64,000 nt of DNA from the NCBI GenBank assembly GCA_013396655.1, contig WBMV01007388.1:640284-704283 (forward strand), given 5' to 3'. The notes beneath the pieces are model-generated. The model was not told the DNA's origin. It made no database searches and saw nothing but the letters and a program-made list of their open reading frames with translations. Of this stretch, positions 53,200 to 64,000 are shown piece by piece. Position numbers and translations under genes: made by a program. Each line of letters starts with the position of its first letter. The stretch's first letter is position 1. Source of the stretch: Campylorhamphus procurvoides. Taxonomy: Eukaryota; Chordata; Aves; Passeriformes; Dendrocolaptidae.

Positions 53200-53680
53200 G
53201 ACGGAAGAATAAAATCTTCACACTCAGCCAGGAAGGCATCAAGTCGATATCAAAATCATAACATTTTAAGTTAAAGCTGTCTATCTGGACTTTGAAATGT
53301 TTAGACTATGCAATCAAAAGTTAGAAACCAAACATTTGAACTAAGCTGATAACAAGTGATCATTAATTGAGACTGAAGTCAACAATCTGGCACTGAAGAG
53401 ATTTCTAGGCTGCCGAGCCAGAAGTCTGAAGTAAGACGTCCAAAGCAAGTTCATAATAATTCATCATCAATTCAAGATGAGATAAGCTCATTGAAGGCAG
53501 CCAAATGTGAGTAATATAGGGAACTACAGGCAGTCTGTATGATAAATATTAACTTCTCTTCTGAGAGCAAGGCTAATGGGGACTCGATTCAGCTAATTTA
53601 GGACTGGTTTTTATAATTGGATAAATAGTAATTTAGGGCTGAAGCTACTGACTTTTATTGATGTTGTCAAAGATTTATGC
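53200..53680. promoter_or_regulatory. Candidate conserved non-coding element
   Basis: This is a long repeat-free AT-rich block with many homeodomain and octamer-like words (CATTAATTGAG, TTCATAATAATTCATCATC, GATAAATATTAAC, TTTATAATTGGATAAATAG). It contains no open frame of note. The enhancer reading is based on texture only. Confidence 0.25.
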
Positions 53681-55589
53681 TGAGATGCCAAACCACCAAA
53701 CCCAGCTGTTGAACCCAGTTGTGCTAAACACTGTACTTGCACATATTAGTGTCAGCACTTGCTCCACCTACCTCTAAGTCTAAAACCAGAGTGGTTTATT
53801 ACTGCAGGAGATGTTCAAACACCCTCAGTAATAAAGCAAGAAACACAAGTGGGATGCTCTCAGTTCATAGCCATCCAGTAGCAAAGGTCTCAGCAACCAG
53901 GTTATGAGCAGAGTATGCTCTGCTGAGCACTGAGGATTTTCAAAGGACATTCTCTGGACTGCTGGTGGTCTGCAAGGCTACAGAAGTGGGTAGTAAAAGC
54001 AGAAACTGCACGTATCACTCGTTCTTCCTCTATGACTACTTGTCACAGTGGTCCCCAGTTTCTTTTGGCTACCTAGTGTCCTTCAAAAGCTTCTTGAAAA
54101 GAACAGTTGTGTATAGCATAGAAGATAAAGGAGGGCAGCTGAAGGAGCTTGCTTTCTCTTGATTTTTTTCACCTGTAAAAAGTAGCCTGGGAGAGAGAGA
54201 GTAAAATGTTGCCCATGTGTTACTAATATAAGCCATGTGTGTGGTACACTGGACATGCTCCTGATTCTCTTCCCAGGGACTGTGTGACACATCCCTATGG
54301 AGGTTCTGGCTGCGCCTAAGCAGATGATTGCAGCCTTGCTGTAGGGATGATTTGAATTAAGGGGGGCAGGCAGGCAGGCCCAAGACTGTCCTGCAATCAG
54401 TATCCATCATTCCAGCTCTTGGAAAATGCAAGCACTGGGCAGGAGCAGCACCTGGCAGGGAGGCAAAGTGAGAGGCAACTGGAAAGAGGCAGATACAGGT
54501 CAGGAGTGGGGAGGGAGAGACTGCTGGTGGATGAACTGTCATCTTCCACCACCAGCCAGGATCTGACGTGGTGCTCTTGCGACATGCTGCACAAACTGGG
54601 CTGCTTTGATGTCTGCAACCTGGCATTCCCACAGGAGCTCTCCCACAGGATGTGTGCCCCTCCTGCTCTCCAGTATGGTTTCACCTGGCCATTCTGAGCA
54701 TGTCCTTGATAATATAAACATCATTCAGAGAAATAATTACTCTCCACACTCTGTGTGAATTCTCATTCCTCACAAAACAGTCATGCACAGTCTGTACCAT
54801 AATGGCCCTTTTGCAACACATGTTCTGCACCAACAGAAACTGCTGCCAGAAGAGGAAAATCCGTGACATTGTTTGGTTATGAGTATTCTCTCATCTTTCT
54901 CCAGGCGATGATCTGCTCCTGCTGCATCCCCGGCCTGCTCTGTAGATGGCGGTGTGCAATTACTTTCCGTAGCATGTTTACCTATTAGCTGCTTCCTTGA
55001 CATTTGCTTGAAAACTACTTCGCTCAGTAAACAGCAAAAAATGATAACATCGCAGACTATATTTAAACACTATAAATTTCATATCTGAAATAGGAGTATT
55101 TGTTAAGTGTTTGCAGTAAACTTTGGAGTATCATAAATCCAGTTGTTTTTATAGGTCAGATCCCAGAAGAAATCTAAGCAAAGAGACTGAAATGTAGATA
55201 AGCAAATGAAAATTTCCTCAGGCTGTTGTATATAAGAATAATATGTAATACTTACAAGTAAAGTTATTAATTCCCCAAACACAAAACTACATTCAGTCTA
55301 TGTGAATACTTTAAGTCAAATTCAAAAGCTAAATATTTTAAGTCAACATTTCAGCTCTCCAAAATAACTAATGTGTTCACCAAAACATTTTATGAATCTA
55401 CTCATAGTTTTTTAAAGACTGAGTCCTTTTAAGGTTTCCTGGGCTGGTTCTGCATTCAAAAATGTCTTCCTACACAATTTTCCTTTGAGTAACAATCAGG
55501 CTTCACAACTGCATTGATTCCTACGTGGCGGTAATGCCCTAAACTGCAAAGAGTGAAATGGTTTGTGCAGACACTGCAGTTTGTATCGG

Positions 55590-56257
55590 AGAATCATAGA
55601 ATTGTAGAATGCCTTGGGCTGGAAGGGACCTTAAAGATCATCCAGTTCCAAACCCCGTGCCATGTGCAGGGACACCTTTCACTAGACCAGGTTGCTCGAA
55701 GTCCCATCCAACCTGGCCTTGAACACCTCCAGGGATGGGGCATCCACAACTTCTCTGGGCAATCTGTTCAAATGTCTCATCACTCTCATGGTAAGAGTGA
55801 TTTAGATATTTTCTTTCAAATATCTAAATCTCTCCTCTTTTTGTTTAAAACTGTTCCCCCTTGTCCTATCACTATTTGCTTCTGTAAAACATCCCTCTCC
55901 AGCCTTCTCGTAGGCCCCCTTTTGGTACTGGAAGGCTGCTATAAGGTCTTCCCAGAGCCTTCTCTTCTACAGACTGAACAGCCTCAACTCTCTCAGCCTG
56001 TCCTAGGTGCTTCACCCCTCTGGCAATCTTTGTGGCCTGCCTCTGAACTCATTCCAGTAAGTCTATATCTTTCGTGTGCTGGGGGCTCCAGAGCTGGACA
56101 CAGTACTCCAGGTACTCCAGGTGGGGTCTCAAGAGGGCAGAGTAGATGGGTGGAATCACCTCCCTTGACCTGCTGGTCTTGCTGCTTTTGATGCAACCCA
56201 GGATGCTGTTGGTGTTCTGGGCTGCAAGAACACATTGCCATCTCACATCCACCTTTT
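55590..56257 (-). mobile_element. CR1 retrotransposon, 3' end plus ORF2 C-terminal remnant
   Basis: The plus strand begins GAATCATAGAATTGTAGAAT, the reverse complement of the CR1 octamer end, so the element is on the minus strand. The 3' UTR runs to about 55990. From about 56252 down to 56049 the minus strand encodes an ORF2 remnant (LAAQNTNSILGCIKSSKTSR, then SREVIPPIYSALLRPHLEY, then YCVQLWSPQHTKDIDLLE), broken by a small in-frame duplication (LEY repeated, from GTACTCCAG twice). The 5' part is missing. It also carries a 13-base perfect inverted repeat at 55799-55830 that is not a normal CR1 feature. Confidence 0.95.
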
Positions 56258-56937
56258 CCTCAGTGTCACTGAAGTACAGATGATGCCAGCCAGGAAGGTT
56301 TGGAAGCTGAGCTTCAGGACTGGCATCTGATGACTACAACTAACCATGCAGGTGACCATGAGATACAGCTTTGTTCCTTCTCCCGAAGGTTCTATCTCCC
56401 AAGAAGGAAAATAGACATGGAGACCAAGATAAGAAAGGACAGAGTATTCATGGAGCTACCTGGTTCGAGCTGAAGTCACTCCCAGGCTGACCCAGGAGCC
56501 CCCAGTAAGCCAGTAGGTCCCGTGCTGCTGTGCAAGCCTTTTGCTCTCCATTCCAGCAGAGACATAGGGGATATTAGGTGAGATGGCTATACATCACACT
56601 AGTGGCTGCCTGCTAGAAGTTCTCTGGTGAAAATCTACTCTGGATGGTTAACCACTGTAAACCAACCCAATCCTTCTCAAGCTGAGGCCTGAGCAGCAGC
56701 AAGTGTGTGTTAGTGACCCTGAGTTACCACTGAACTCACAGCTATTGCACTTGCTCACAAAGATGGAGGTGCAAGAGGTCCAGGCCCCCCAGGGAGCAGA
56801 CACTACTTGTTGAATAACACTGACAGAAGAATTGTCAGGGGACACATCCGCACCTTGCAGCCACCTTTGGCTGAAGAAAGGCTCACTCCTGGCAGCTGTT
56901 CTCATGAAGGAAGGTGCCAAAAAGAGGTTGCTACGTG
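56258..56937. other. Unassigned stretch between CR1 and LTR remnant
   Basis: About 680 bases of moderate GC content lie between two mobile-element pieces. I do not recognise a family. It could be unique DNA, or decayed ERV sequence belonging to the LTR remnant that follows. The open frame at 56648-56920 (minus) matches no protein I know. Confidence 0.4.
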
Positions 56938-57118
56938 GATGGGAAGTGGTGAATGAATGCCTTGTTTCACTTTGCTTGTGTGTGTGGCTTTTGCTTTACC
57001 TATTAAACTGTCTTTATCTCAACCCACAAGTTTTCTCACTTCTTCTGATTCCCTTCCCTGTCTCACTGGTGGGGAGTGGCTGCAAGGGCTGAACTACCAC
57101 TGGAGATAAACCGTGACA
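56938..57118 (+). mobile_element. Avian endogenous retrovirus LTR, 3' part
   Basis: GGGAAGTGGTGAATGAATGC, GGCTTTTGCTTTACCTATTA and AACTGTCTTTATCTCAACCC are hallmark words of the same bird LTR family seen at 41112-41251. The end is AAACCGTGACA, again finishing in CA. The 5' half of the LTR is absent or too diverged to see. AATAAA-like and ATTAAA signals of the family fall in CTATTAAACTG. It is a non-coding relic. Confidence 0.82.
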
Positions 57119-60100
57119 GGAACACAAAGGTAAATGAAATGCAGTACCTGCAAATACAGAGTAATACCATTTAGAGAACACATTCAGATTTCTATTTAGT
57201 CAGTTTTCTTTATTATTTCAGCAAAAAAAAAATGACAGCCTAATGAAAACAGCTGCTCAATGTTCAGCTGGCATCAAAAAAATTACCAGCAAAATATTTT
57301 GAAGAGTATTAGTGTGCCTGCTCTAGGGCTGAGTTAAAGCCAGTTATTACTGATCCAAGTTTTAAAAGTATTATATATCGGGTTCACTAGATAAGACCTC
57401 TCTCTTGCATATAAATCTTGTTTGGGTTAACTTTAGGAATATGCACTTCAGAACAGAATCCCCAAATATTTCTGCTGTGTACACCCTGACCAGCCAGACA
57501 GCCGGTGCGTCACAGCCTGCTCACTGCACAGGGAGGGCGAGGTGGCATTGCTGCAGGGCTTCTTACCTCTCCTGATAGCAGTAATTGATGGCCATAGAGA
57601 TGAGATGGAATTCGGTGAATGGTAAGACCCATCTTGCTTGAGATCTGGAAGTGCAGCATATCAGAAACAAGCACAGCAAATCTGCAGCTGCTCAAAATGG
57701 TGCCAAGGTTTTCCAATCCTTGTTTTACTCTCGACTGCAGAAGCCGAGGTAGAGTTCTTCCCTAAATCCTACCTACTTGCAGCCAGAACAAAGAATATGG
57801 GTCTCAGTCTTTAATCTCACCTAATCTTTCATTCACAGATTAGATTATCATAATTGTACAGCTAATTTATGTCACCAAATGCTAATTTCTTTAGACCTGA
57901 AATGTCTTAAGTACTTTGGGAAATCTGCTGTCTATAGGAAGTGTTAAGAGGCCATACCAAAGAGAGGACAAATACAATGTATGAACAAAGCACAGCTATC
58001 TTTTATGAACTTGCAATGATATAAATTGATATACTGATATAACTGTAGCCTGAAGAAGCAGGTTTAGAGGACCTGACCCAGAGGAAGTGAAGGAATGGTC
58101 CCATTTTCAAAAATGCAGAATTTGGCCCTGTTGTTAGCCTTGGAGAACTGCTACTTAATGCCCAGAATAAATCTGTAGCAGCAGTAATGTAAGCATTTTT
58201 TAAAAATTCCTGTTTGCACTATTAAAATTATATAATTTGTTGATGACTAAAGTGTAAGGGACCAGTTTAATTTACCAGGTTTAGTGCTACAAATGAATTA
58301 TTCTTTTAGATCCAGAGGCTCCATTGCTGAAGAGTTATTTGTGTACAATTTTCAAGTGTAATAAGCAATCTACTAGTGGTAGATATTAATACATCCTACT
58401 CTTCTTTAGTTCTGTAAAGGATGCATCTTAAGGATAAAGGCACTGTATAACCAGTCCATCTGGAAATTTCTTTGTGTATTAATTTTCAGTTATTCTTTTA
58501 TTTCATAATAAAAAAAAAGGAGACTGTGTACTTTTAAACTTACATATGTTTATTAGGCACTCTGTTAATTAAGGATTGAAACAGTGCCCTCATATTCAGC
58601 AGTGTTTATTTCAGAGAAAAACAAAAAAAGCACTGCTACATATTTACTTCTTCTTTCTGAAAGTTTGTATTCTGTATTTTCGCAGTGTGAGTGAAAAAAA
58701 CCACGCTGTCTTCCTTCCCTGGTAAGCACGTTCTTTTTCCACACCTTTCTACACTCAAATGTCATGTTCTCTCACAGTTCTCTCACTTTTATTTTTTTTT
58801 TTGGTCATTAATTCTGTTGCAAGGAAAAAGAAATGCATACTCTGCTGCAGAGCAAAGCAGGTCTGACTGATGCTATCTCTCTCCTCTGACCTTTCTGTTG
58901 CACTATTCATTAATATGACTGTTTGGGGGATTAGGGAATTGCCTGGCAATAGCATATTGAGATTCCCAGCTCTAGTTGGGAAGCTTGGCATTGTTTAAAA
59001 ACTGTTACAGCCATAAAGATTATTAGAAAAGGTAGTTATTTAATAGCAATAACTAATTTTTTTTCTCTCCAAGTTACAGAGAAGGAGCTATGTACCAAAT
59101 TGATTAACAGTTTTCAGGTGAAATAGTTGTCAAAATGTGGCCATTTTTCAATTTTTTTTGGCTGTCAAAATATTTCCCCATGTTCAATATTTTGAAAACA
59201 GCTGTTAGAAATGCAACAGAATGGTCACTCTTACATTTTATTGTTTACTTTTTCTCTAGGGTTTGTACTGGCTCTTTCTCTATTTGTGGTTGGTGTAATT
59301 ACATACTGTACTTCATTTTAGAATCAAGGATTGTTGCCTGGACAATTTGTTTCTGAATTCAAAAGCACAAGAGCTACTGGTTTAAAAGCAAATTAAATAC
59401 CTCTTCAGAAAACCTTGTTTGATAACCATAAGACAGGCTAATTTTAGGCACAGCTGGAGTGAAGCAAGGAGATTGCACATCCTGTCAGATCACCAATTCC
59501 TATCTCTTCTAGACATCTGTCCTTGCTCTTCTACTCCTAACAGCATTGTGCGTGGCTCGATGTGGAGCTGTGGTTGTATAGAAGAGATACATTCAGTACA
59601 CGTAAGGTACTGTATGTAAGCAAATCTCCTCATCTTTCATGACATGGTCTCTATAGAGCTCATGATTAAGGCAAGAGTGATCTTATAAAGGATAGATGGC
59701 ATAGGCTGGGATAATATGTTCCTTGAATAGAGATGGCTGTATTTCTGGCTTGAAAATATAATCTGCTCTTTATGTTTTAGGAGGAGAATGATGATTTCTG
59801 AAGTCTGAGCCTAACTCCTCCACCAAGCACTGCTACAGATTTCAGATAAGGAACCATTACTGTGATATGTGTATACATGGATTAAGATACCAGTAATCAA
59901 ATATTCTGCTTCTTGAGTGAGCCCTAAGGCAATTAAAGCATGATTAATCTCAGTTTGACAGTAATTAGGCTGAGATACGCTGACCTCTACATTTTTCTCC
60001 AAAAGGTGTAACTAGCTTTCTCAATGGGATTACCTGTGGGCGAGCATAAGTGGTGCTGCCTTTAACAGATGGCCCACATAACCTTACCCCTCAAGTATTC

Positions 60101-60510
60101 CTTGAGAGATTTCAGAAAACATGGTGATATTCTTGACTGGTGTAGAAAACCACACAGTGCTGGTAAAATCCCAGAAAAAAATCATAAAAAGTTGACTGTC
60201 AGAGATGCAGCCCCCCACCCCAAAACAGACTAGAATGATCTCTGCCTCACAAATATGAAAGAACACTGAAACAGAAGCGAGGCAAAAGAAAGAAGAAAAG
60301 CATCACATTTGCCCTTGATTTAGTTAAGCAAAACACACTTTATAGACTTCATGAGTCTGAATTAATTTGCTGACGTACGTAGGCAATGGTATGAGGCTCT
60401 GCAGTCAGAGGAGGAACAGAGAGGCAGCTGGAGTCTCCTTCTTGGGACATGGGGCTGAGTCTGGGGCACATCCCAGCACTCCTGCCAGCCCTTCCAGTCT
60501 GGGAGATGTG

Positions 60511-60564
60511 TGTGGCCTGGCAGGTGACATAGATGCCTGTGGCCTGGCAGGTGACTCTCTCAGC
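60511..60564. repeat. 27-base tandem duplication
   Basis: TGTGGCCTGGCAGGTGAC occurs at 60511 and again at 60538 with a nine-base spacer, giving a 27-base period. The second unit is followed by diverged sequence. Confidence 0.88.
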
Positions 60565-60699
60565 AAGGCAACTGCAGGAAGGGTGTTTTCACAACCAGCC
60601 AAGAATAAGAGTATCATTTTAGAGAGCAGCATATAGGATTTTATTCAACACAGGCCTTGTTGAATAACTCTTGTAGCTAAAGGGTTGGCAGTTTAGATG

Positions 60700-60840
60700 G
60701 TAAATTATTTTGGTTTTACTTTTAAAGGGAAATCTGCTTGCACCAGGCTGTTTTTAGAAGCTGGTAACTCAATTTGGCCCTTTTCTTCTTTGAAATTCAA
60801 AGCAAAATTTAATGAAGAGGCAGGGTGAAATGACCAATCC
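60700..60840. promoter_or_regulatory. Candidate conserved non-coding element
   Basis: This is a repeat-free block with TTTTTAGAAGCTGGTAACTC, TTTGAAATTCAAAGCAAAAT and TTTAATGAAGAGGCAGGG. TTTGAAATTCAAAG is close to an inverted pair of TCF/LEF-like words (CTTTGAA). It lies about 3 kb upstream of SHISA3. Function is inferred. Confidence 0.25.
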
Positions 60841-61619
60841 TGCAAGACATGGCCAACAAACTAGATATGAACTGAGCCTATCTATCATTGCCCTAGCAAA
60901 GACAGAAGTGTGACATTGTTCAGGGATGTTAGAGATCAGGTCTCCACTCTGACTCCAGTAGCCAAGCCAAAATTCCAGGGCTTTACTAACATCAGTAATG
61001 GCTGCCTGAAATGATACTATGATTTACTTTCATGCTAGAGTTTTGGCTTGCTTTATACTCTAAAAGAACCCCTAAAGTATAATAATGAAACAGGAAAAAA
61101 AGAAACGACCAAACCCAGAGAACTGAATGTAGCCAAGTTATTATTAAGAACTATGAATCTGTTTAAGGATATTTTAATATCTGTTTTTGCAATTGATCTA
61201 TTTGGCAGTAGTGAGGTAATTACTGTGTGCAGGGATGCAATGATTTCAGAAGTCATTTAAGAAAAATTGCTTGATCTTACACAGAGACAGATGAGAAGTA
61301 CTAAAATGTGATCTCCCCATAGATTTGCTGTTGAGACAACAAAAGACTGGTAAAAAATAAAACCTTAAACTACAATGAAATGATCTTCTCTGACTGTTAT
61401 ATGACTAATATCAACTTCATTGGTTCTAATACTAAGCTTTGTAAACAAAAACAATCACAAAAAATATCTAGATGAGCTTTTGAAAACAGTATTTCTCATT
61501 CAAAATTAATGTGATGTAATTTAGTTGATGACATATCACTTGGAAGCTGCAAGGCCTCAGCTAAGAATAAGTAAAGTCAGCACTGGTACTTTGCAGCAAC
61601 ATTACCCAGTCCAAAAGTG

Positions 61620-61780
61620 AGCTATTTTGAGCCATCCCATGTCAGCTGCAGATGAAGGATGCTCACCAACAGTCTGCATGATGTTTTTCTTCTGTATTCT
61701 TAATTACATGTGGGTTTAGTTTAAAGCAAATGACATAAATCAATGCAAATGAATCTGCTAGCATGTCAAACTCTTTAAGG
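61620..61780. promoter_or_regulatory. Candidate conserved non-coding element with octamer
   Basis: Includes TCTTAATTACATG, a TAATTA homeodomain core, and AATCAATGCAAATGAATC, whose ATGCAAAT is a full POU octamer at 61744-61751. There is no repeat relic. It lies about 2 kb upstream of SHISA3. Confidence 0.3.
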
Positions 61781-62112
61781 TTGTGTTTGCCCAGATGCAA
61801 CCTTTACAAAAGGGGAGCAGAGCAAAGGTTTTTGTCTGTCTAGGTCAGAATAATCCAGTTCATCTCCACCAGAGTCACATCACGTTCTGTAAACTTTGTC
61901 AGTATTTCAGAGAAAGCAAAAAGTAAAATCACAGAAGTCAGTTAAGATCTCAGGAGTTCATAGGAAAACTCCTAAGGTATCTTCAAGCTTTCCAGGTTGG
62001 CAGTATTTTCAGGAGCGGTATTGAAATGTGCCTCTGGCTTTTAGTTGGCACAAGTGAGATAGATCAACTTGAGTGACTGAAGTGCCATTTATCCACACAA
62101 AAATAAACCAAC

Positions 62113-62142
<30 letters not shown>
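62113..62142. repeat. CA dinucleotide microsatellite
   Basis: An uninterrupted run of about 14 CA units. Confidence 0.95.
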
Positions 62143-62143
<1 letters not shown>

Positions 62144-62419
62144 GCAAGCTAATACTTGGGATTCAAATGAAGGGAATGTTAATTGTACCTGTTTGCAGGA
62201 GATGCTGTACAGCTGCCATCAACTTACCCAAAGGGGAGCAGAGAGTAGCTTCTGCCAAATGATTGAAGAACTAGAGATGGAACAAATGAGAAATAAATCC
62301 AGGTCAGAATCTTCCTGATGTCTGTGGGCTAGGAGCCCCCTTAGTTCCCTCTGTTCCTGCCCCAGAACAATATCTTTGCAGTTCCTATAGTAGCTTAAGA
62401 TCTGAAGTGTATATAGATC

Positions 62420-62434
62420 TATATATATATATAT
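62420..62434. repeat. TA dinucleotide microsatellite
   Basis: A short TA run next to a second AT-rich stretch (GTATATAGATCTATATAT), which makes a small self-complementary region. Confidence 0.85.
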
Positions 62435-63590
62435 CTCAGAGGGTGTTTTTCAGACCACTTTTTTTTTTTAAGCTGATGAATTAATTAACAAAATCAACAT
62501 ATGAGCTGTGACATATTTACTAAGCAATTCCTACCAAATATGGCAGATTTAAGAGGACGGCTTTGTTGTCTCTCTGTTCTCTGCACCTGAGACAGCTAAA
62601 TGCACCATGAAGACCTTACTGAGCTCTTGTTCCAAGCCTCATCCTGGTCAACACAGAGATTCCTTTCGACCTTCCTGGAAATTGGATTAGGCCCTTAAAA
62701 GCCATACATTTTAAAACATTCCATGAAGGTTATGTTTGCTTTAAAACCACAGTGAAGTAAATGCAAAACTATATTAATATTTAACATTGGCTTATAAAAA
62801 CTAGGTAGTCAGGACAGCTGGTAAAAGTTTAATTCACATCACCATTTCAAAATGAAAATGCAAAAGAGAACAGAGTATCACATTTTAATGTTAAAAATAT
62901 AATTTTTTTCTTTAATATCCAGTTTTGTTATTTCTAAAGCTATATCTGTTAAATAGCCATGAAAAATATTTTACATATGTACAAATTTTTTGTTTACTTT
63001 TCTGATCTGGTGGTACTGGTTATACTTAAAGAAATCAGAATAGGGGAAAAAAGGGTCAGAAGGGAAAAAAAACCAAAGAAGATAATAGATTAGTTAAAAG
63101 AAAAACAAACACTAATATTGTGCTTGTGGACTGTATTTAGGGGTTGGCCAGAAGTCTAACGTCTTGATAGATGGTTCTGAGTGCACAGTTTTATTGCTGG
63201 TACACAGCACACTTTGTTCCTTTTGTTTCACTAAACTTGCCAACTTTGAAAATTAGTGACACGGGCATTCAAAATCTTGGACAACTGGTCAAACTCTGAT
63301 ATACATATTCATACCCCAGCGGCAAATGTGATGGCAGGAAGCTTCCAATACAGGAAAAATGAATTCTTTTGTTCAGCACAGCTTCAGTATAATGCTTGTT
63401 TCCTAAGCACTTTCACCATTAGGGGCAGGGGTGCCTCAGCACACAGGGGAGACATCATTTAAAGAAATATTTCTTTGCTTGAACCAGAAGTCCAAATCTG
63501 TTCAGTTCATTTAAAATATTTTTTCCTCCAGGATAAATGAATAAGCAGTTCCTTTTGTGGTTTTTGCTTGGTGACTTGCTATTATTCTTC

Positions 63591-63783
63591 CCGCAGAAGA
63601 AGGATCAGACGCCCATATGAACAGATGTGTCCCTCCTCCCCACCCCACACTCACTCTCTCCCTTTGGATAACAGAGGTGACAGGCCTGGTGTTTGACTAA
63701 AAGAGGCTATAAATCTTCTGGGGATATGCTACCATATCTTTGCGCATAAAAAGTATCGAGGAAGGGAAACAGGTTAAAAAGCA
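63591..63783 (+). promoter_or_regulatory. SHISA3: Probable SHISA3 core promoter and 5' UTR
   Basis: TATAAA lies at 63708-63713 in GGCTATAAATC. That would place a start site near 63740 and leave a 5' UTR of about 45 bases. A second TATA-like word (CATAAAAAG, 63745-63753) is probably too close to the coding start. The sequence is pyrimidine-rich around 63630-63665 and is not a CpG island. CpG-rich DNA starts only at the coding sequence. A more distant start site is possible. Confidence 0.4.

Positions 63784-64000
<217 letters not shown>

Larger units (their letters stand above)
42431..55589. other. Intergenic, no gene recognised
   Basis: About 13 kb with no convincing gene. It contains two short tandem duplications (43913 and 51521), a TA microsatellite (48083), a purine-rich tract (46516), a 24-base palindrome (52266) and a conserved-looking block (about 53200-53680). 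Open frames here are all short and unlike known families. No CR1 or LTR piece was recognised until 55590. Confidence 0.55.
57119..63590. other. Intergenic, upstream region of SHISA3
   Basis: About 6.5 kb of AT-rich DNA with no gene recognised. It holds a 27-base tandem duplication (60511), a CA microsatellite (62113), a TA microsatellite (62420) and two conserved-looking blocks (about 60700-60840 and 61620-61780). Being next to SHISA3, these blocks are plausible cis-regulatory DNA for that gene. Confidence 0.5.

Noticed and set aside
55553..56191. 212-codon plus-strand open frame
   Set aside because: It is antisense to the CR1 copy, and the true (decayed) coding direction is the minus strand.
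63745..63753. CATAAAAAG as the SHISA3 TATA box
   Set aside because: It lies only about 35 bases before the start codon, which would leave almost no 5' UTR. TATAAA at 63708 is a better candidate.

Overview
The window is nuclear DNA from a bird. The evidence is the interspersed repeats: CR1 retrotransposon pieces that end in ATTCTATG-type octamers, and long terminal repeats of avian endogenous retrovirus families. Two vertebrate genes lie at the edges and point away from each other. They match the BEND4 / SHISA3 neighbourhood, which is adjacent and divergent in human 4p13 as I recall it. No tool was run, so all family assignments come from reading the sequence.

Left part (1-9.9 kb): one clear internal BEND4 exon lies on the minus strand (331-897), with a good splice acceptor and donor and an open frame of 189 codons. 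About 7.7 kb to the right is a CpG-rich block (about 8620-9900) interrupted by a 777-base run of N. I infer that this gap holds BEND4 exon 1 and its promoter. The DNA between would be intron 1, and it contains one CR1 copy.

Middle (9.9-63.6 kb): no convincing protein-coding gene was found. Repeats here are CR1 fragments at about 13.74-14.31, 31.86-31.92, 40.31-40.77 and 55.59-56.26 kb. There is an ERV LTR fragment at about 38.17-38.72 kb, two LTR pieces of another avian family at 41.11-41.25 and 56.94-57.12 kb, some microsatellites, short tandem duplications, and a second gap (24007-24221). The most interesting non-repeat signals are an orphan CpG-rich patch at about 40.76-40.99 kb with a near-consensus CTCF motif, a palindromic POU-octamer cluster at 42.20-42.28 kb, and several AT-rich blocks that look like conserved enhancers.

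Right edge (63.6-64.0 kb): the first 72 codons of SHISA3 on the plus strand. The first base of its start codon is an N, so the gene cannot be found by a plain ATG-to-stop scan. A TATA-like box lies about 75 bases upstream.

The overall picture is two divergent developmental genes separated by a gene-poor interval of about 54 kb that may carry regulatory elements. I found no new protein system. The best leads are regulatory.
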